Shown: piece by piece, positions 19,370-30,001 of the stretch | Layout: each line of letters starts with the position of its first letter | Position numbering within the stretch: position 1 is the stretch's first letter | Assembly: GCA_947498315.1 (NCBI GenBank) | Contig: CANMLD010000019.1 | Location: 1-34,927, forward strand | Length of the DNA stretch: 34,927 bases | From: Pseudomonadota bacterium | GTDB taxonomy: Bacteria > Myxococcota_A > UBA9042 > GCA-2863065 | Reading direction: 5' to 3' | The notes under the pieces: model-generated | The model's input: the letters and a program-made list of their open reading frames with translations, nothing else | Databases searched by the model: none | Told to the model about the DNA's origin: nothing | Program-made: the position numbers and the translations under genes

Positions 19370-19459
19370 CCGCCAGCGAAGGCACCCTCCTGGCCTCCCT
19401 TGCTCCGCATTTCGCCCATCTCACCCTCTGGGCCCCCCGGCTCAGAGGGTGAACTTTTT
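19370..19459 (+). ncRNA. predicted ~90-nt sigma54-dependent small RNA
   Basis: Sigma54 promoter, then a GCCAG/CTGGC hairpin, a pyrimidine-rich linker CTCCCTTGCTCC, and a strong terminator; no ORF. Start site inferred as 12 nt after -12. Confidence 0.5.
19421..19459 (+). terminator. strong intrinsic terminator
   Basis: TCACCCTCTG...CAGAGGGTGA 10-bp perfect stem (extendable to about 13 with a G-U pair) followed by AC then TTTTT. Confidence 0.75.
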
Positions 19460-19499
19460 AAGGGCTGCGAGATGGGCAGCCATCGCCTCTTCAACAAAA

Positions 19500-20432
19500 T
19501 CAATGGTGCGGCTGGAGCTGCCACTGAAAGGCGGCGCCGAGGATTCCGGCGCGTTCGCCTAAGGTGCCGACGTGGACCTCGACGCCGTCCGCGATCTCGG
19601 GGAAAGACGCCCCGCGCAGGGCCGCTAGCGCCGTCTCAGCCATGAGGTCCCATGTGTGTGCGACTCCGCCGGCGAGAACGACGGTTTTGACGTCAAAGAT
19701 GTTGAGCAGGCTCCCTAGGCCGCGGCCGAAAGGGCCCGCGACCGAGTGGAAGCACGCCAGCGCTTTGGGGTCACCAGCACGAGCGCGGATTGCGAGCTGC
19801 TCGGGGAGGTCAGCGGCGTCGAGGTCAACGCCGTCGATGGGGCCGTGAGCTCGAGCTTGAACCCGGAGCCCATTGACCGAGGGGTACATTTCGAGGCAAC
19901 CCCGGCTACCGCACCCGCACGGGGGCCCACTCGGGTCGACGCAGATGTGGCCGAGCTCGCCGGCCATCCCTCGCGCACCTCGCCACATCGCGCCTCCGAG
20001 GATGATTCCCCCACCGACGCCAGTGCCAAGCGTCAGCCCGATGAGATCGCCACGCCCTGCCCCAGCGCCTCGCAACGCTTCACCGGCGATGACGCAGTTG
20101 GCGTCGTTGTCGAGGACGACCGCGTGTCCGGACAGGTCGGAGACACGCCGTTGTATCGGGACGTTGCGCCAGGTCGGGAAGTTGGGCGATCGGCACACGA
20201 GGCCGCGTTCGCGGTCGATGACGCCGGGCAGGCCGAGCCCCACGAGGACGGGGCGCACTCCCGCACACACCTCGTCGATGAGCGACGCAAGCCGTTGCGC
20301 GAGCGCGTCACCATCGAGCCGGGGGCCGTCTTCGACCCACGCGACGACATCGCGCACGACCTCATGGCGTTCATTGACGAGGCCCGCCTTGAGGCGAGTC
20401 CCACCGACGTCGATCCCTACGTAGTGCTTCAT
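19500..20432 (-). CDS. ROK-family sugar kinase (glucokinase-like)
   Basis: YVGIDVGGTRLKAGLV; LTLGTGVGGGIILGG; GELGHICVDPSGPPCGCGSRGCLEMY ROK zinc motif. Confidence 0.93.
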   Translation of the reverse strand: MKHYVGIDVGGTRLKAGLVNERHEVVRDVVAWVEDGPRLDGDALAQRLASLIDEVCAGVRPVLVGLGLPGVIDRERGLVCRSPNFPTWRNVPIQRRVSDLSGHAVVLDNDANCVIAGEALRGAGAGRGDLIGLTLGTGVGGGIILGGAMWRGARGMAGELGHICVDPSGPPCGCGSRGCLEMYPSVNGLRVQARAHGPIDGVDLDAADLPEQLAIRARAGDPKALACFHSVAGPFGRGLGSLLNIFDVKTVVLAGGVAHTWDLMAETALAALRGASFPEIADGVEVHVGTLGERAGILGAAFQWQLQPHH

Positions 20433-20471
20433 GATGACGCTCTCCCCTGCCGCTTCGAGTGCGGGTGCAGA

Positions 20472-20498
20472 CTATCGCGAGCATTGGCAGCGCGATAG
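20472..20498. promoter_or_regulatory. 27-bp dyad upstream of the ROK kinase
   Basis: CTATCGCG-N11-CGCGATAG, 8-bp perfect arms. Confidence 0.45.
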
Positions 20499-20581
20499 GC
20501 CCAGAGGTCAGGGGAGAGAGGCGGAGGGCAGGAGAGGCACGAGGGGCTGGGCTTGGCGCCCTGCCCCCACGGTCGTTCGAA

Positions 20582-22723
20582 CTAGTACTCGATCTCGAGC
20601 TTCCAGCTGTTCAGCTTGCCGCTGTCGCCGTACGCGTCGGTGTCGATGACCCACAGCTCCCAGGCGCCACCGGACTCTTGACCGTTGAAGGCCGTGACGT
20701 CGAACGTCTTGACCAGCTCGGTGGCATCGCCACCTTCGCTGGCGCTCAGCGTGGCGCGGACGGCGCCATGGCGTAGCTCGACGTTGAGGGCACCGACGTA
20801 GGTATGAGCGATGTCGACGGAGACCTTGAGGCCGCGGATCTGCTTGGAGTCCGCGAGCTGGAGGGAGCCGTTCACACCCGTGGCGTCGTTGTCCTTGAGC
20901 GTCACGGGCGTGGTGCTCTCAGCGACCTGGGTGCCGGAGTCGGCGGGCGGGGTGGTGCCGCCCGCGACCTTGAGCTTCAGCTTCCACGTGTTGAGCTTGC
21001 CCACGTCGGATTGAGCCGTGTCGGCCACGATGAGCTCCCAGGTACCGTTCGCCTCGAGGCCATCGAACTGCGGGACCGTGAACGTGCGCTTGAGGTTGTC
21101 GGTGCTGCCGCCGGCCTTGTCGTGGAGCACGTAGGTCTTGTCGCCCTTCTTCAAGGTGACGGTGAGGTCACCGATGAAGGGGTGCGTGATGTCGACTTCG
21201 ATCGTCAGGCCGTTCACGACCATGGCATCCGGCACGTCGATGGTGCTGTTCACGCCGGCTGGATCGTTGTCCTTGATGTCGAACGCGTTGGTGTTCTCGT
21301 AAACGAGGAGATCGGCAGCGGGGCCTTCTTCCTCCGCGGGACGGAGCGACATCTCGACGAGCATGCGGACCTGGTCGATGTCGATGCTGGGGTTGCCGCC
21401 ACGCGCCGCCGTCGGGAGCCAGAGGAAGTCCGGGTGGTTGGTGTTGGAGTTGCCGATCCACTCACCGCCGTCGATCTTGCCGTCCTTGTTGACCTCGAGG
21501 AGGTACTGATAGCGATCCTCGCGGGTGTACTCCGAGATGACGTCGGTGAACGGCTCGGTCGAGGCGTGGCTCTCGGTGATGTAGAAGCTCGAGGCGTCCA
21601 CTTCGTAGAACTTCGTGGCGTTGGCGTTGTAGGGGTACTTCGTGACCGTACACTTGCTCTCGACGCACGCTCCGAAGTTCACGTCCTGGGTACCGACCTT
21701 CACGGAACACTCGGTGTCGGCGGTGCAGGCCTTGTCGACCTCGAGCTTCAGGAGCGACGTGGCCTTGGCCAGGTCGATCTCTTCCATGTCGTGAACCTTG
21801 AACTCCACGACGGGCTGATTCCAGACTTCGTAGTTGTAAGTACGGTCCTCAGCCAGAGCGCGCTTCATGAGCCCCAGCATGTTGCTCATGACGATGTGCC
21901 AGGTGCCGGCGTTCGTGTCGCGGCACTGCTCGTCGAGGATGCGGCCGGTCTTCTCGTCGCGCTTGACCTCCTTGTCGTTGCAACGGCCGCCGATCATCGT
22001 GGCCTGGCTGCGGTCGTACTGGGAGATGAGGAGCGCCTTGATGTCCGAGACCTCGAAGGTCACGCCATTGTAGGTGACGGCGCGCTTGGGCTCGGACTCG
22101 AGCATCGCGGCGGGGACCCAGGCGTGGCAGAGCCCCCACCAGGTCTCGACGCCGTCGCGGTCGTCGCACTCGTCAGTCTTGCCGTCCTTGTCGTTGTCGA
22201 GGCCGTCACGAGCGTGCAGGTTGCCCTTGTTGTCGCTCGTCCACTTCGCGGCGGGCCCGAGCTTCTCGTAATACTCCTTCGACCAGCCCTTGGACTCGCA
22301 GTTCGACGCTTCATAGGGCTTTAGGTCGGTGAAACCTTCGGGGACCTTCCAGCCGTTGAAGGCGAGGTCGTACTTCTGGGCTGGCGACAGGACGCCACGG
22401 CCACTCCATTGGACGTTGATGCTGTCCTGATAGGTGGCCCAGTAGGTGTCCGGCCAGGGGGTGCGCTCGGCGCGGCCTTCACGGGGCAGCTTATCGAACG
22501 CGTATTCGAGCTGGAGGTTGAAGCGGTCCGGGCTGTTGGCCCAGTTCCAGTGATCGGCCTTGCCAGCGAGATCCTTACCAACGCCGGCGGGACGCGCCGT
22601 CTCGGCACCAATGACCTCTGCTTCGCCCGCGGCGCAGCCGAAGGCGAGACCCGCGATCGCGAGGGCGGCGCTACCGGGACGTACCCAATTGGAGAAAGTT
22701 CGGATGATTCGCTTGATGTTCAT
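20582..22723 (-). CDS. lipoprotein: elicitor-type (GP42-like) transglutaminase domain plus two C-terminal P-domains
   Basis: LAFGC lipobox; PWPDTYWATYQDSINVQW, ETWWGLCHAWVPAAMLESEP, NGVTFEVSDIKALLISQY; two ~110 aa P-domain repeats ending GKLNTWKLKLK / GKLNSWKLEIEY. Confidence 0.8.
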   Translation of the reverse strand: MNIKRIIRTFSNWVRPGSAALAIAGLAFGCAAGEAEVIGAETARPAGVGKDLAGKADHWNWANSPDRFNLQLEYAFDKLPREGRAERTPWPDTYWATYQDSINVQWSGRGVLSPAQKYDLAFNGWKVPEGFTDLKPYEASNCESKGWSKEYYEKLGPAAKWTSDNKGNLHARDGLDNDKDGKTDECDDRDGVETWWGLCHAWVPAAMLESEPKRAVTYNGVTFEVSDIKALLISQYDRSQATMIGGRCNDKEVKRDEKTGRILDEQCRDTNAGTWHIVMSNMLGLMKRALAEDRTYNYEVWNQPVVEFKVHDMEEIDLAKATSLLKLEVDKACTADTECSVKVGTQDVNFGACVESKCTVTKYPYNANATKFYEVDASSFYITESHASTEPFTDVISEYTREDRYQYLLEVNKDGKIDGGEWIGNSNTNHPDFLWLPTAARGGNPSIDIDQVRMLVEMSLRPAEEEGPAADLLVYENTNAFDIKDNDPAGVNSTIDVPDAMVVNGLTIEVDITHPFIGDLTVTLKKGDKTYVLHDKAGGSTDNLKRTFTVPQFDGLEANGTWELIVADTAQSDVGKLNTWKLKLKVAGGTTPPADSGTQVAESTTPVTLKDNDATGVNGSLQLADSKQIRGLKVSVDIAHTYVGALNVELRHGAVRATLSASEGGDATELVKTFDVTAFNGQESGGAWELWVIDTDAYGDSGKLNSWKLEIEY

Positions 22724-22758
22724 GGCTTCGCTCCTGGCCCGTTGATTCGCGGATGTAA

Positions 22759-22775
22759 AGCACATTCCGTGCCAA
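22759..22775 (-). promoter_or_regulatory. sigma54 promoter candidate for the transglutaminase gene
   Basis: Minus strand TTGGCACGGAATGTGCT; correct 10-nt GG/GC spacing; predicted start leaves a ~25-nt leader containing AGGAG before ATG at 22723. Confidence 0.65.
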
Positions 22776-22882
22776 GACTGCAACGGTTTGTTATCATTGG
22801 GAGTTTCGCTTCAGGCTTCGCAGACCCCAGCCCGTTCGAGCGGCCGACAGCGCTGGGGTGGGGCTTTCCGGCACCAGCGTCT

Positions 22883-24910
<2,028 letters not shown>

Positions 24911-25070
24911 GAATGAGCTCCGTGGTTCAGGCGCCAAGTCGCGGTCCCGCTCTACCGCATCTTGGTAGTTTTCCAGAGTTGCGGGACAAAGGGTGCTAGA
25001 AATCAGCATGGGGCGTCGCGGATACTCAACGCCGCGCTGGGCGCCGCCAGAAACACCGGGAGGAGCACGC

Positions 25071-26336
25071 ATGGACTTGAGCGTCGGGGTCGTGATCATG
25101 GGTGGCGGACGGGGGACTCGGCTCGAGCCTCTCACGCTTCGTCGAAGCAAGCCGGCGGTTCCGGTTGGCGGCAAGTACCGGTTGGTCGACGTTCCAATCT
25201 CGAACGCCATCCACTCCGGGATGGGGAAGATATTGCTGCTCACGCAGTTTAACTCCCACTCCCTTCACCGGCATGTGCTCAACACCTATAAGTTCGACCA
25301 CTTCGGTAAGGGCTTCATTCAGCTCCTCGCGGCTCAGCAGACGCCGGGCTCAAACCAGTGGTTTCAGGGGACTGCCGACGCCGTCCGGCAGAACCTGAGC
25401 TACATCGATGAGCTCAACTCGGACCTCGTGCTCATCCTGGCGGGCGACCACATGTACCGCATGGACTACCGTGCGATGGTCCGCACACTCGTGGAGTCGT
25501 CTGCAGACTTTGCGGTCGCCGTGCAACCGGTCACCGAGACCGACATCGCTGACTTCGGGGCCCTTCGGGTCGACCACGCCGGGCGAATCATCGAGTTCCG
25601 CGAGAAGCCCAAGACGGCCGAACAACGCCGGGGGCTCGCGCTCTCCGAGGACTGGCTCACGGCAAAGGGCCTCGCCGGGACGAAGCCTTACCTGGCGTCG
25701 ATGGGAATCTACTTGTTCCGGAAGCGGGTCCTCTTCTCGTTACTCGACAATGATCACACGGACTTCGGCCGCGACATCATCCCAAACTCCGTCAGCACGC
25801 ACCGAGTGCAAGCGCACTTCTTCACGGGCTACTGGCGCGACATCGGGACCATCGACAGCTTCTTCGACGCCCACATGGACCTGGTGAGTGAACATCCCCC
25901 GTTCCGCTTCGACGCCGCCGACTGGCCCATCTACACGCACCCTCGCTTTCTGCCGTGTGCTCGCGTATCGAACTCGACGTTTCAGCGCGCCCTGATTGGG
26001 GACGGCTCGGTGGTCGTGAACTCCACCGTCGAAGAGACGATCATCGGTATCCGGTCGCATGTACGTGGCGCGACGATTCGGCGCACGCTGCTCATGGGCG
26101 CCGATCCGAACCCGCCACAGGCCGGCCCGGAGGCGCCTGCCGTCGGGATCGGAGAAGGCACCTTCATCGAGGGTGCCATCGTCGATCTGAACGCCCGAAT
26201 CGGCCGCAACGTGCGCATCGCCAACGACGCGCACATCCTCGAAGCGGACGGCGGCAGTTGGGCCATACGGGACGGTATCATCGTCATTCCGAAGGACGCC
26301 GTGGTCCCGGATGGGACCATCATCGGTGGCGGCTGA
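25071..26336 (+). CDS. glgC: glucose-1-phosphate adenylyltransferase
   Basis: VVIMGGGRGTRLEPLTLRRSKPAVPVGGKYRLVDVPISNAIHSGM; LAGDHMYRMDY; C-terminal left-handed beta-helix; GGAGGA RBS before ATG 25071. Confidence 0.95.
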   Translation: MDLSVGVVIMGGGRGTRLEPLTLRRSKPAVPVGGKYRLVDVPISNAIHSGMGKILLLTQFNSHSLHRHVLNTYKFDHFGKGFIQLLAAQQTPGSNQWFQGTADAVRQNLSYIDELNSDLVLILAGDHMYRMDYRAMVRTLVESSADFAVAVQPVTETDIADFGALRVDHAGRIIEFREKPKTAEQRRGLALSEDWLTAKGLAGTKPYLASMGIYLFRKRVLFSLLDNDHTDFGRDIIPNSVSTHRVQAHFFTGYWRDIGTIDSFFDAHMDLVSEHPPFRFDAADWPIYTHPRFLPCARVSNSTFQRALIGDGSVVVNSTVEETIIGIRSHVRGATIRRTLLMGADPNPPQAGPEAPAVGIGEGTFIEGAIVDLNARIGRNVRIANDAHILEADGGSWAIRDGIIVIPKDAVVPDGTIIGGG

Positions 26337-26360
26337 GCCGCATGACGACTAATCAAACAG

Positions 26361-27233
26361 CTACTTGAGCAGTCGAATCCCCGTCGCGATAAGCTCCATG
26401 AGGCTCACCGCTGCGGTCGTGACGTCTGGAGCAGGCTCATACTGAGGCACGGCGCCGACGGTGCTCACGGTCTTGATGCGTTCGTTCGCTGACTGCTCTG
26501 CCTTGGCGATCTTCTGGCTGTACACGTCTCCTCCCGCACGTATCCACGTCAAGATCTGCTCGAGTTCGCCGTGATCGAACCAGCTGCCATGCCGAGGGCA
26601 CTGGTCGATGACGACGCCGCTGGCCTTGCCCCAATTCCGACGCGCCATGTGGGCAAGGCAGGTCGGGCACCGCCGGTAGACGACCTCACGCAGGCGGCGC
26701 CCCTCGCGAAAGGGCTTCATCGCGTGCTCAAACGCGACTTGATCGAAGGGCCTCGCTAAAGCGCGAGCCCGTTCGGTGACCAGCGCAATCGCGTCGTGCT
26801 CAACCCAGAGGCCGGCACAGCCGCCACATTCGAGGAGCGTCAGGTCTTGGACGCGGCGCGTCGTCAGGTGCCGCTCGGGGCACTCAGGGCATGGCAAGGT
26901 CGTCGCCGATCCGACGTCAGCCTCGCCGATCAGCGGGCGCGCGCACTGGTGGCAGAAGCGCCCGTGGGAGCTGCAGCGAGTGAGACAGGAAGGGCAGACG
27001 GTCGTCCGATCGCGTTCGAACAGTGAGAACGCCGTCCCACAGAAGGCGCAGTCAGGCTTCCCGGTTATCGCGCCGGCGCCGCACGACGGGCACCTCAAAA
27101 CCTCGGCGTCTCGTGGTTCAAGGGCGTTGGCGACCACGACGTCGCCGCAGAAGCAGCGGAAACGATCGCCGGGAGGACGACTCGTCACGTCGAACTGCCG
27201 CCCACAACCATGGCACATCGAGAGAATTCGCAC
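26361..27233 (-). CDS. zf-TFIIB-like zinc-ribbon protein
   Basis: Several CxxC pairs: MCHGCG, CPSCGAG, CPSCLTRC, CPECPERHL...LLECGGCAGLWVE, CPTCLAH...CPRHGSWFDHGEL; start uncertain (GTG 27233 or ATG 27218). Confidence 0.75.
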   Translation of the reverse strand: MRILSMCHGCGRQFDVTSRPPGDRFRCFCGDVVVANALEPRDAEVLRCPSCGAGAITGKPDCAFCGTAFSLFERDRTTVCPSCLTRCSSHGRFCHQCARPLIGEADVGSATTLPCPECPERHLTTRRVQDLTLLECGGCAGLWVEHDAIALVTERARALARPFDQVAFEHAMKPFREGRRLREVVYRRCPTCLAHMARRNWGKASGVVIDQCPRHGSWFDHGELEQILTWIRAGGDVYSQKIAKAEQSANERIKTVSTVGAVPQYEPAPDVTTAAVSLMELIATGIRLLK

Positions 27234-27300
27234 CCCGTGATGGTAAACCGATTTGGCTCGCACGCAACGGTGGCCTAAGGCTGCGTCATGCTTGTGCCCC

Positions 27301-27516
27301 GGAAGCGGAAGCGGAAGCGGAACCGGAAGCGGAAGCGGAAGCGGAAGCGGAAGCGGAAGCGGTAGCGGTAGCGGAAGCGGAAGCGGAAGCGGAAGCGGAA
27401 GCGGAAGCGGAAGCGGAAGCGGAAGCGGAAGCGGAAGCGGAAGCGGAAGCGGAAGCGGAAGCGGAAGCGGAAGCGGTAGCGGAAGCGGAAGCGGTAGCGG
27501 TAGCGGAAGCGGTAGC
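27301..27516 (+). repeat. 36-unit hexanucleotide array (GGAAGC/GGTAGC)
   Basis: 29 GGAAGC, 6 GGTAGC, 1 GGAACC; uninterrupted core of 17 GGAAGC at 27373-27474. Confidence 0.98.
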
Positions 27517-27522
27517 GGCTGG

Positions 27523-27550
27523 TTGACTCTCGGAGCACGAGCTTGATAGC
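27523..27550 (+). promoter_or_regulatory. weak sigma70-like promoter abutting the hexanucleotide array
   Basis: TTGACT, 16-bp spacer, GATAGC; about 70 nt upstream of ATG 27626. Confidence 0.3.
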
Positions 27551-27625
27551 CTTGGGACGCTCGGGGAGGCCCGTCGGCGCGTCTAGGTTTCGCTGCTGAC
27601 GGGACCTTCACACTGGAGAAACTCC

Positions 27626-29908
27626 ATGCGCGTCGCGATCCCGACCCAAATCTTCGCCCTCAGCATTGCGTCGTTGACGCTTGCAGCCTGTGGCGACGGC
27701 GATGCGGGCACGACCCCTGTCGTCACGGGTGACGCCATCAACGTTGACACCGGCGGCGGCAACGTTGGCGGAAATGACACCACGACGCTTCCCGATACGG
27801 CCAAGGACACGGGCGGGACAGACAGCGGCGACGCCGGGACCCCGATCGACGAGTACCCCGAGTGGTTCGGTCAGGAGTGCTCGGACAACAGCCAGTGCAA
27901 GGACGACGCGGTCACCGGGTTCTGCGTCGAGGACGCCGAAGGCGAGAAGACGTGCACGGTCGAGTGCACCGAGAATTGTCCTGAAGGGTACGGCTGTGCG
28001 GGCGTTCAGCTCGGAGGGGCCGACCCGACTTTCGTCTGCGTGAAGAAGACCTCGACCAACTGTGAGCCTTGCGAGACCGACGGCGACTGCATTCACGAAG
28101 GCGCGCGATGCATCGACATCGGCGAGAACGACGATGCTCCGGACAAGCGCTGCGCGATGCCGTGCGACGCCGGTCAGGCGTGTGGCGAGGGATATCAGTG
28201 CGTCAGCCAGGAGCCGAGCGCAGGTGCGGGTTTGGCCTCGCTCTGCGTCCCGACAACAGAGAGCTGCATCTGCTTTGGGGAGACCGACGGAACGAGTCGA
28301 CAGTGCTCGAAAGCGCAAGAGGGCGTCGGCACCTGTTACGGCACGGAGACCTGTGACGGGGCGAAGGGCTGGATCGGTTGCTCGGCTCAGGATCCCGCCG
28401 CAGAGACCTGCAACACCGTCGATGACGACTGCGATGGCAAGACCGACGAAGACGAGGACCTGTCTCTCACTGCCTGCGAGAAGACGAACGACTTCGGCAC
28501 CTGCGCTGGGCAGAACGTATGCGACGAAGGTGCCGTGACCTGCAGCGCGGTTACGCCGGCGGCCGAGACCTGCAATGGCATCGATGATGACTGCGACGGT
28601 TCTACCGACGAAGGACTCGCCGATAACGACGGCGACGAGACGTGTGACGACCAGGACGTCGATGATGATGGCGACGGCACGCCCGACGCGACCGACAACT
28701 GCGACTTCACCGCGAACCCGGACCAAGCGGACAGCGACAAGGACGGCATCGGTGATGCGTGCGAGACCGATTGCGACAATGACGGGGCTCAGGACGGCGT
28801 CGACAACTGCAAGTGCGTGCCGAACGTATCGCAGGCTGACTTCGATGAAGACGGGCTGGGCGATGCGTGCGACGACGATAGCGACGGCGACGGCATCAAG
28901 CCGCCTGTCGACTGCAACGACTTCGACGCCGCAGTCGGCGGTGCGATCGAGCTCTGTGACGGCAAAGACAACACCTGCAACAACGTCGTCGACGAAGGGT
29001 TCCCGGACACGGACGGCGACCAACTCAAGGACTGCCTCGACACCGACGACGACAATGACGGCGATCCGGACACCGAGGATTGTTCGCCGAGCAACGGCAA
29101 CGTAGGCTCGTCGGAGCCTGAGCTCTGTGACGGCATCGACAACAACTGCGATGGCAACACCGACGAAGGTTTCCCGGACTTCGATGAGGACGGCACCTGC
29201 GACGGCATCGACACCGATCAGGACGATGATGGGTTCACGAACGACAAGGATAACTGTCCGACCGTGCCCAACCCGGACCAGACCAACTCCGATAAGGACT
29301 TCCCGGGCGACGCTTGCGACACCGACAAGGACGGCGACGGCGTGCTGAACACGATTGACAACTGCCAGCTCGTGGCCAACCCAGAGCAGACCAACCTCGA
29401 CGGCGACGCACTAGGCGACGCCTGTGACAGCGACGACGACGGCGACGGCAAGCCGGAAGGCAGCGGCTCGGACTGCAACGACAAAGACGCAGCCGTTTAC
29501 TTCGGCGCCCCGGAAGTGTGCGACGACAAAGACAACAACTGCAATACGACGGTGGACGAAGGGTTCCTGGACACCGACCTTGACCAAAAGAAGGACTGCG
29601 TCGACGACGACGACGACGGTGACGGCTACCCCGACGAGCTCGACTGCGCTCCGCAGAGCGTATTGATCGGCCCGGACGCTCCAGAGACCTGCGACGGCTT
29701 CGACAATAATTGCAACATCGAGATCGACGAAGGGTGCCCTCCGACGTCCGTGAACATCATCTTCCCGAGCGCGGTGGTCACCGGCACCACCGCGAGTGGA
29801 CTGAAGCTGACCTTGAGCGTGGGAGTGCCCGGCATCGTTGGCACCGTCGCACCTGCGGGCCCCAGCGGCTACGCCGTCGACTGGGGCTTCTACTACACCC
29901 TCCCGTAG
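27626..29908 (+). CDS. lipoprotein with thrombospondin type-3 and MopE-like Ca-binding repeats
   Basis: IASLTLAAC lipobox; DNCPTVPNPDQTNSDKDFPGDACDTDKDGDGV, CDGIDDDCDGSTDEG and similar. Confidence 0.87.
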   Translation: MRVAIPTQIFALSIASLTLAACGDGDAGTTPVVTGDAINVDTGGGNVGGNDTTTLPDTAKDTGGTDSGDAGTPIDEYPEWFGQECSDNSQCKDDAVTGFCVEDAEGEKTCTVECTENCPEGYGCAGVQLGGADPTFVCVKKTSTNCEPCETDGDCIHEGARCIDIGENDDAPDKRCAMPCDAGQACGEGYQCVSQEPSAGAGLASLCVPTTESCICFGETDGTSRQCSKAQEGVGTCYGTETCDGAKGWIGCSAQDPAAETCNTVDDDCDGKTDEDEDLSLTACEKTNDFGTCAGQNVCDEGAVTCSAVTPAAETCNGIDDDCDGSTDEGLADNDGDETCDDQDVDDDGDGTPDATDNCDFTANPDQADSDKDGIGDACETDCDNDGAQDGVDNCKCVPNVSQADFDEDGLGDACDDDSDGDGIKPPVDCNDFDAAVGGAIELCDGKDNTCNNVVDEGFPDTDGDQLKDCLDTDDDNDGDPDTEDCSPSNGNVGSSEPELCDGIDNNCDGNTDEGFPDFDEDGTCDGIDTDQDDDGFTNDKDNCPTVPNPDQTNSDKDFPGDACDTDKDGDGVLNTIDNCQLVANPEQTNLDGDALGDACDSDDDGDGKPEGSGSDCNDKDAAVYFGAPEVCDDKDNNCNTTVDEGFLDTDLDQKKDCVDDDDDGDGYPDELDCAPQSVLIGPDAPETCDGFDNNCNIEIDEGCPPTSVNIIFPSAVVTGTTASGLKLTLSVGVPGIVGTVAPAGPSGYAVDWGFYYTLP

Positions 29909-30001
29909 CCGCCCGACCTCGGGTCGCCCAAGACGCGGGCAACCTGAGTGCGATTCCGGCCCAGCCGGCTCGCCCGCGCGGCGCTTCCATCCAGGCTAAC
30001 C

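Noticed and set aside
19454-19502. 13-codon ORF MAAHLAALKKFTL after the ROK kinase on the minus strand
   Set aside because: Too short, and its end forms the terminator stem of the opposite strand; no independent support.
20804-22324. 506-aa plus-strand ORF
   Set aside because: Antisense to the well-supported transglutaminase/P-domain gene; composition is a mirror of the GC-rich opposite frame.
22813-22872. ACCCCAGC/GCTGGGGT hairpin between the VWA and transglutaminase genes
   Set aside because: Long loop and no T-tract on either strand; not a convincing terminator or operator.
27253-27546. (GS)n protein ORF on the plus strand
   Set aside because: Low-complexity translation of the hexanucleotide array with no RBS or domain.
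27234-27611. N-terminal (PL)n extension of the zinc-ribbon ORF
   Set aside because: The array is open in several frames by composition, so openness is not evidence of coding; a start at 27233 or 27218 just before the first CxxC is more economical, though the extension cannot be excluded.
27608-29023. 471-aa minus-strand ORF
   Set aside because: Antisense shadow of the Ca-binding-repeat lipoprotein; Val/Ala-rich with no recognisable domain.
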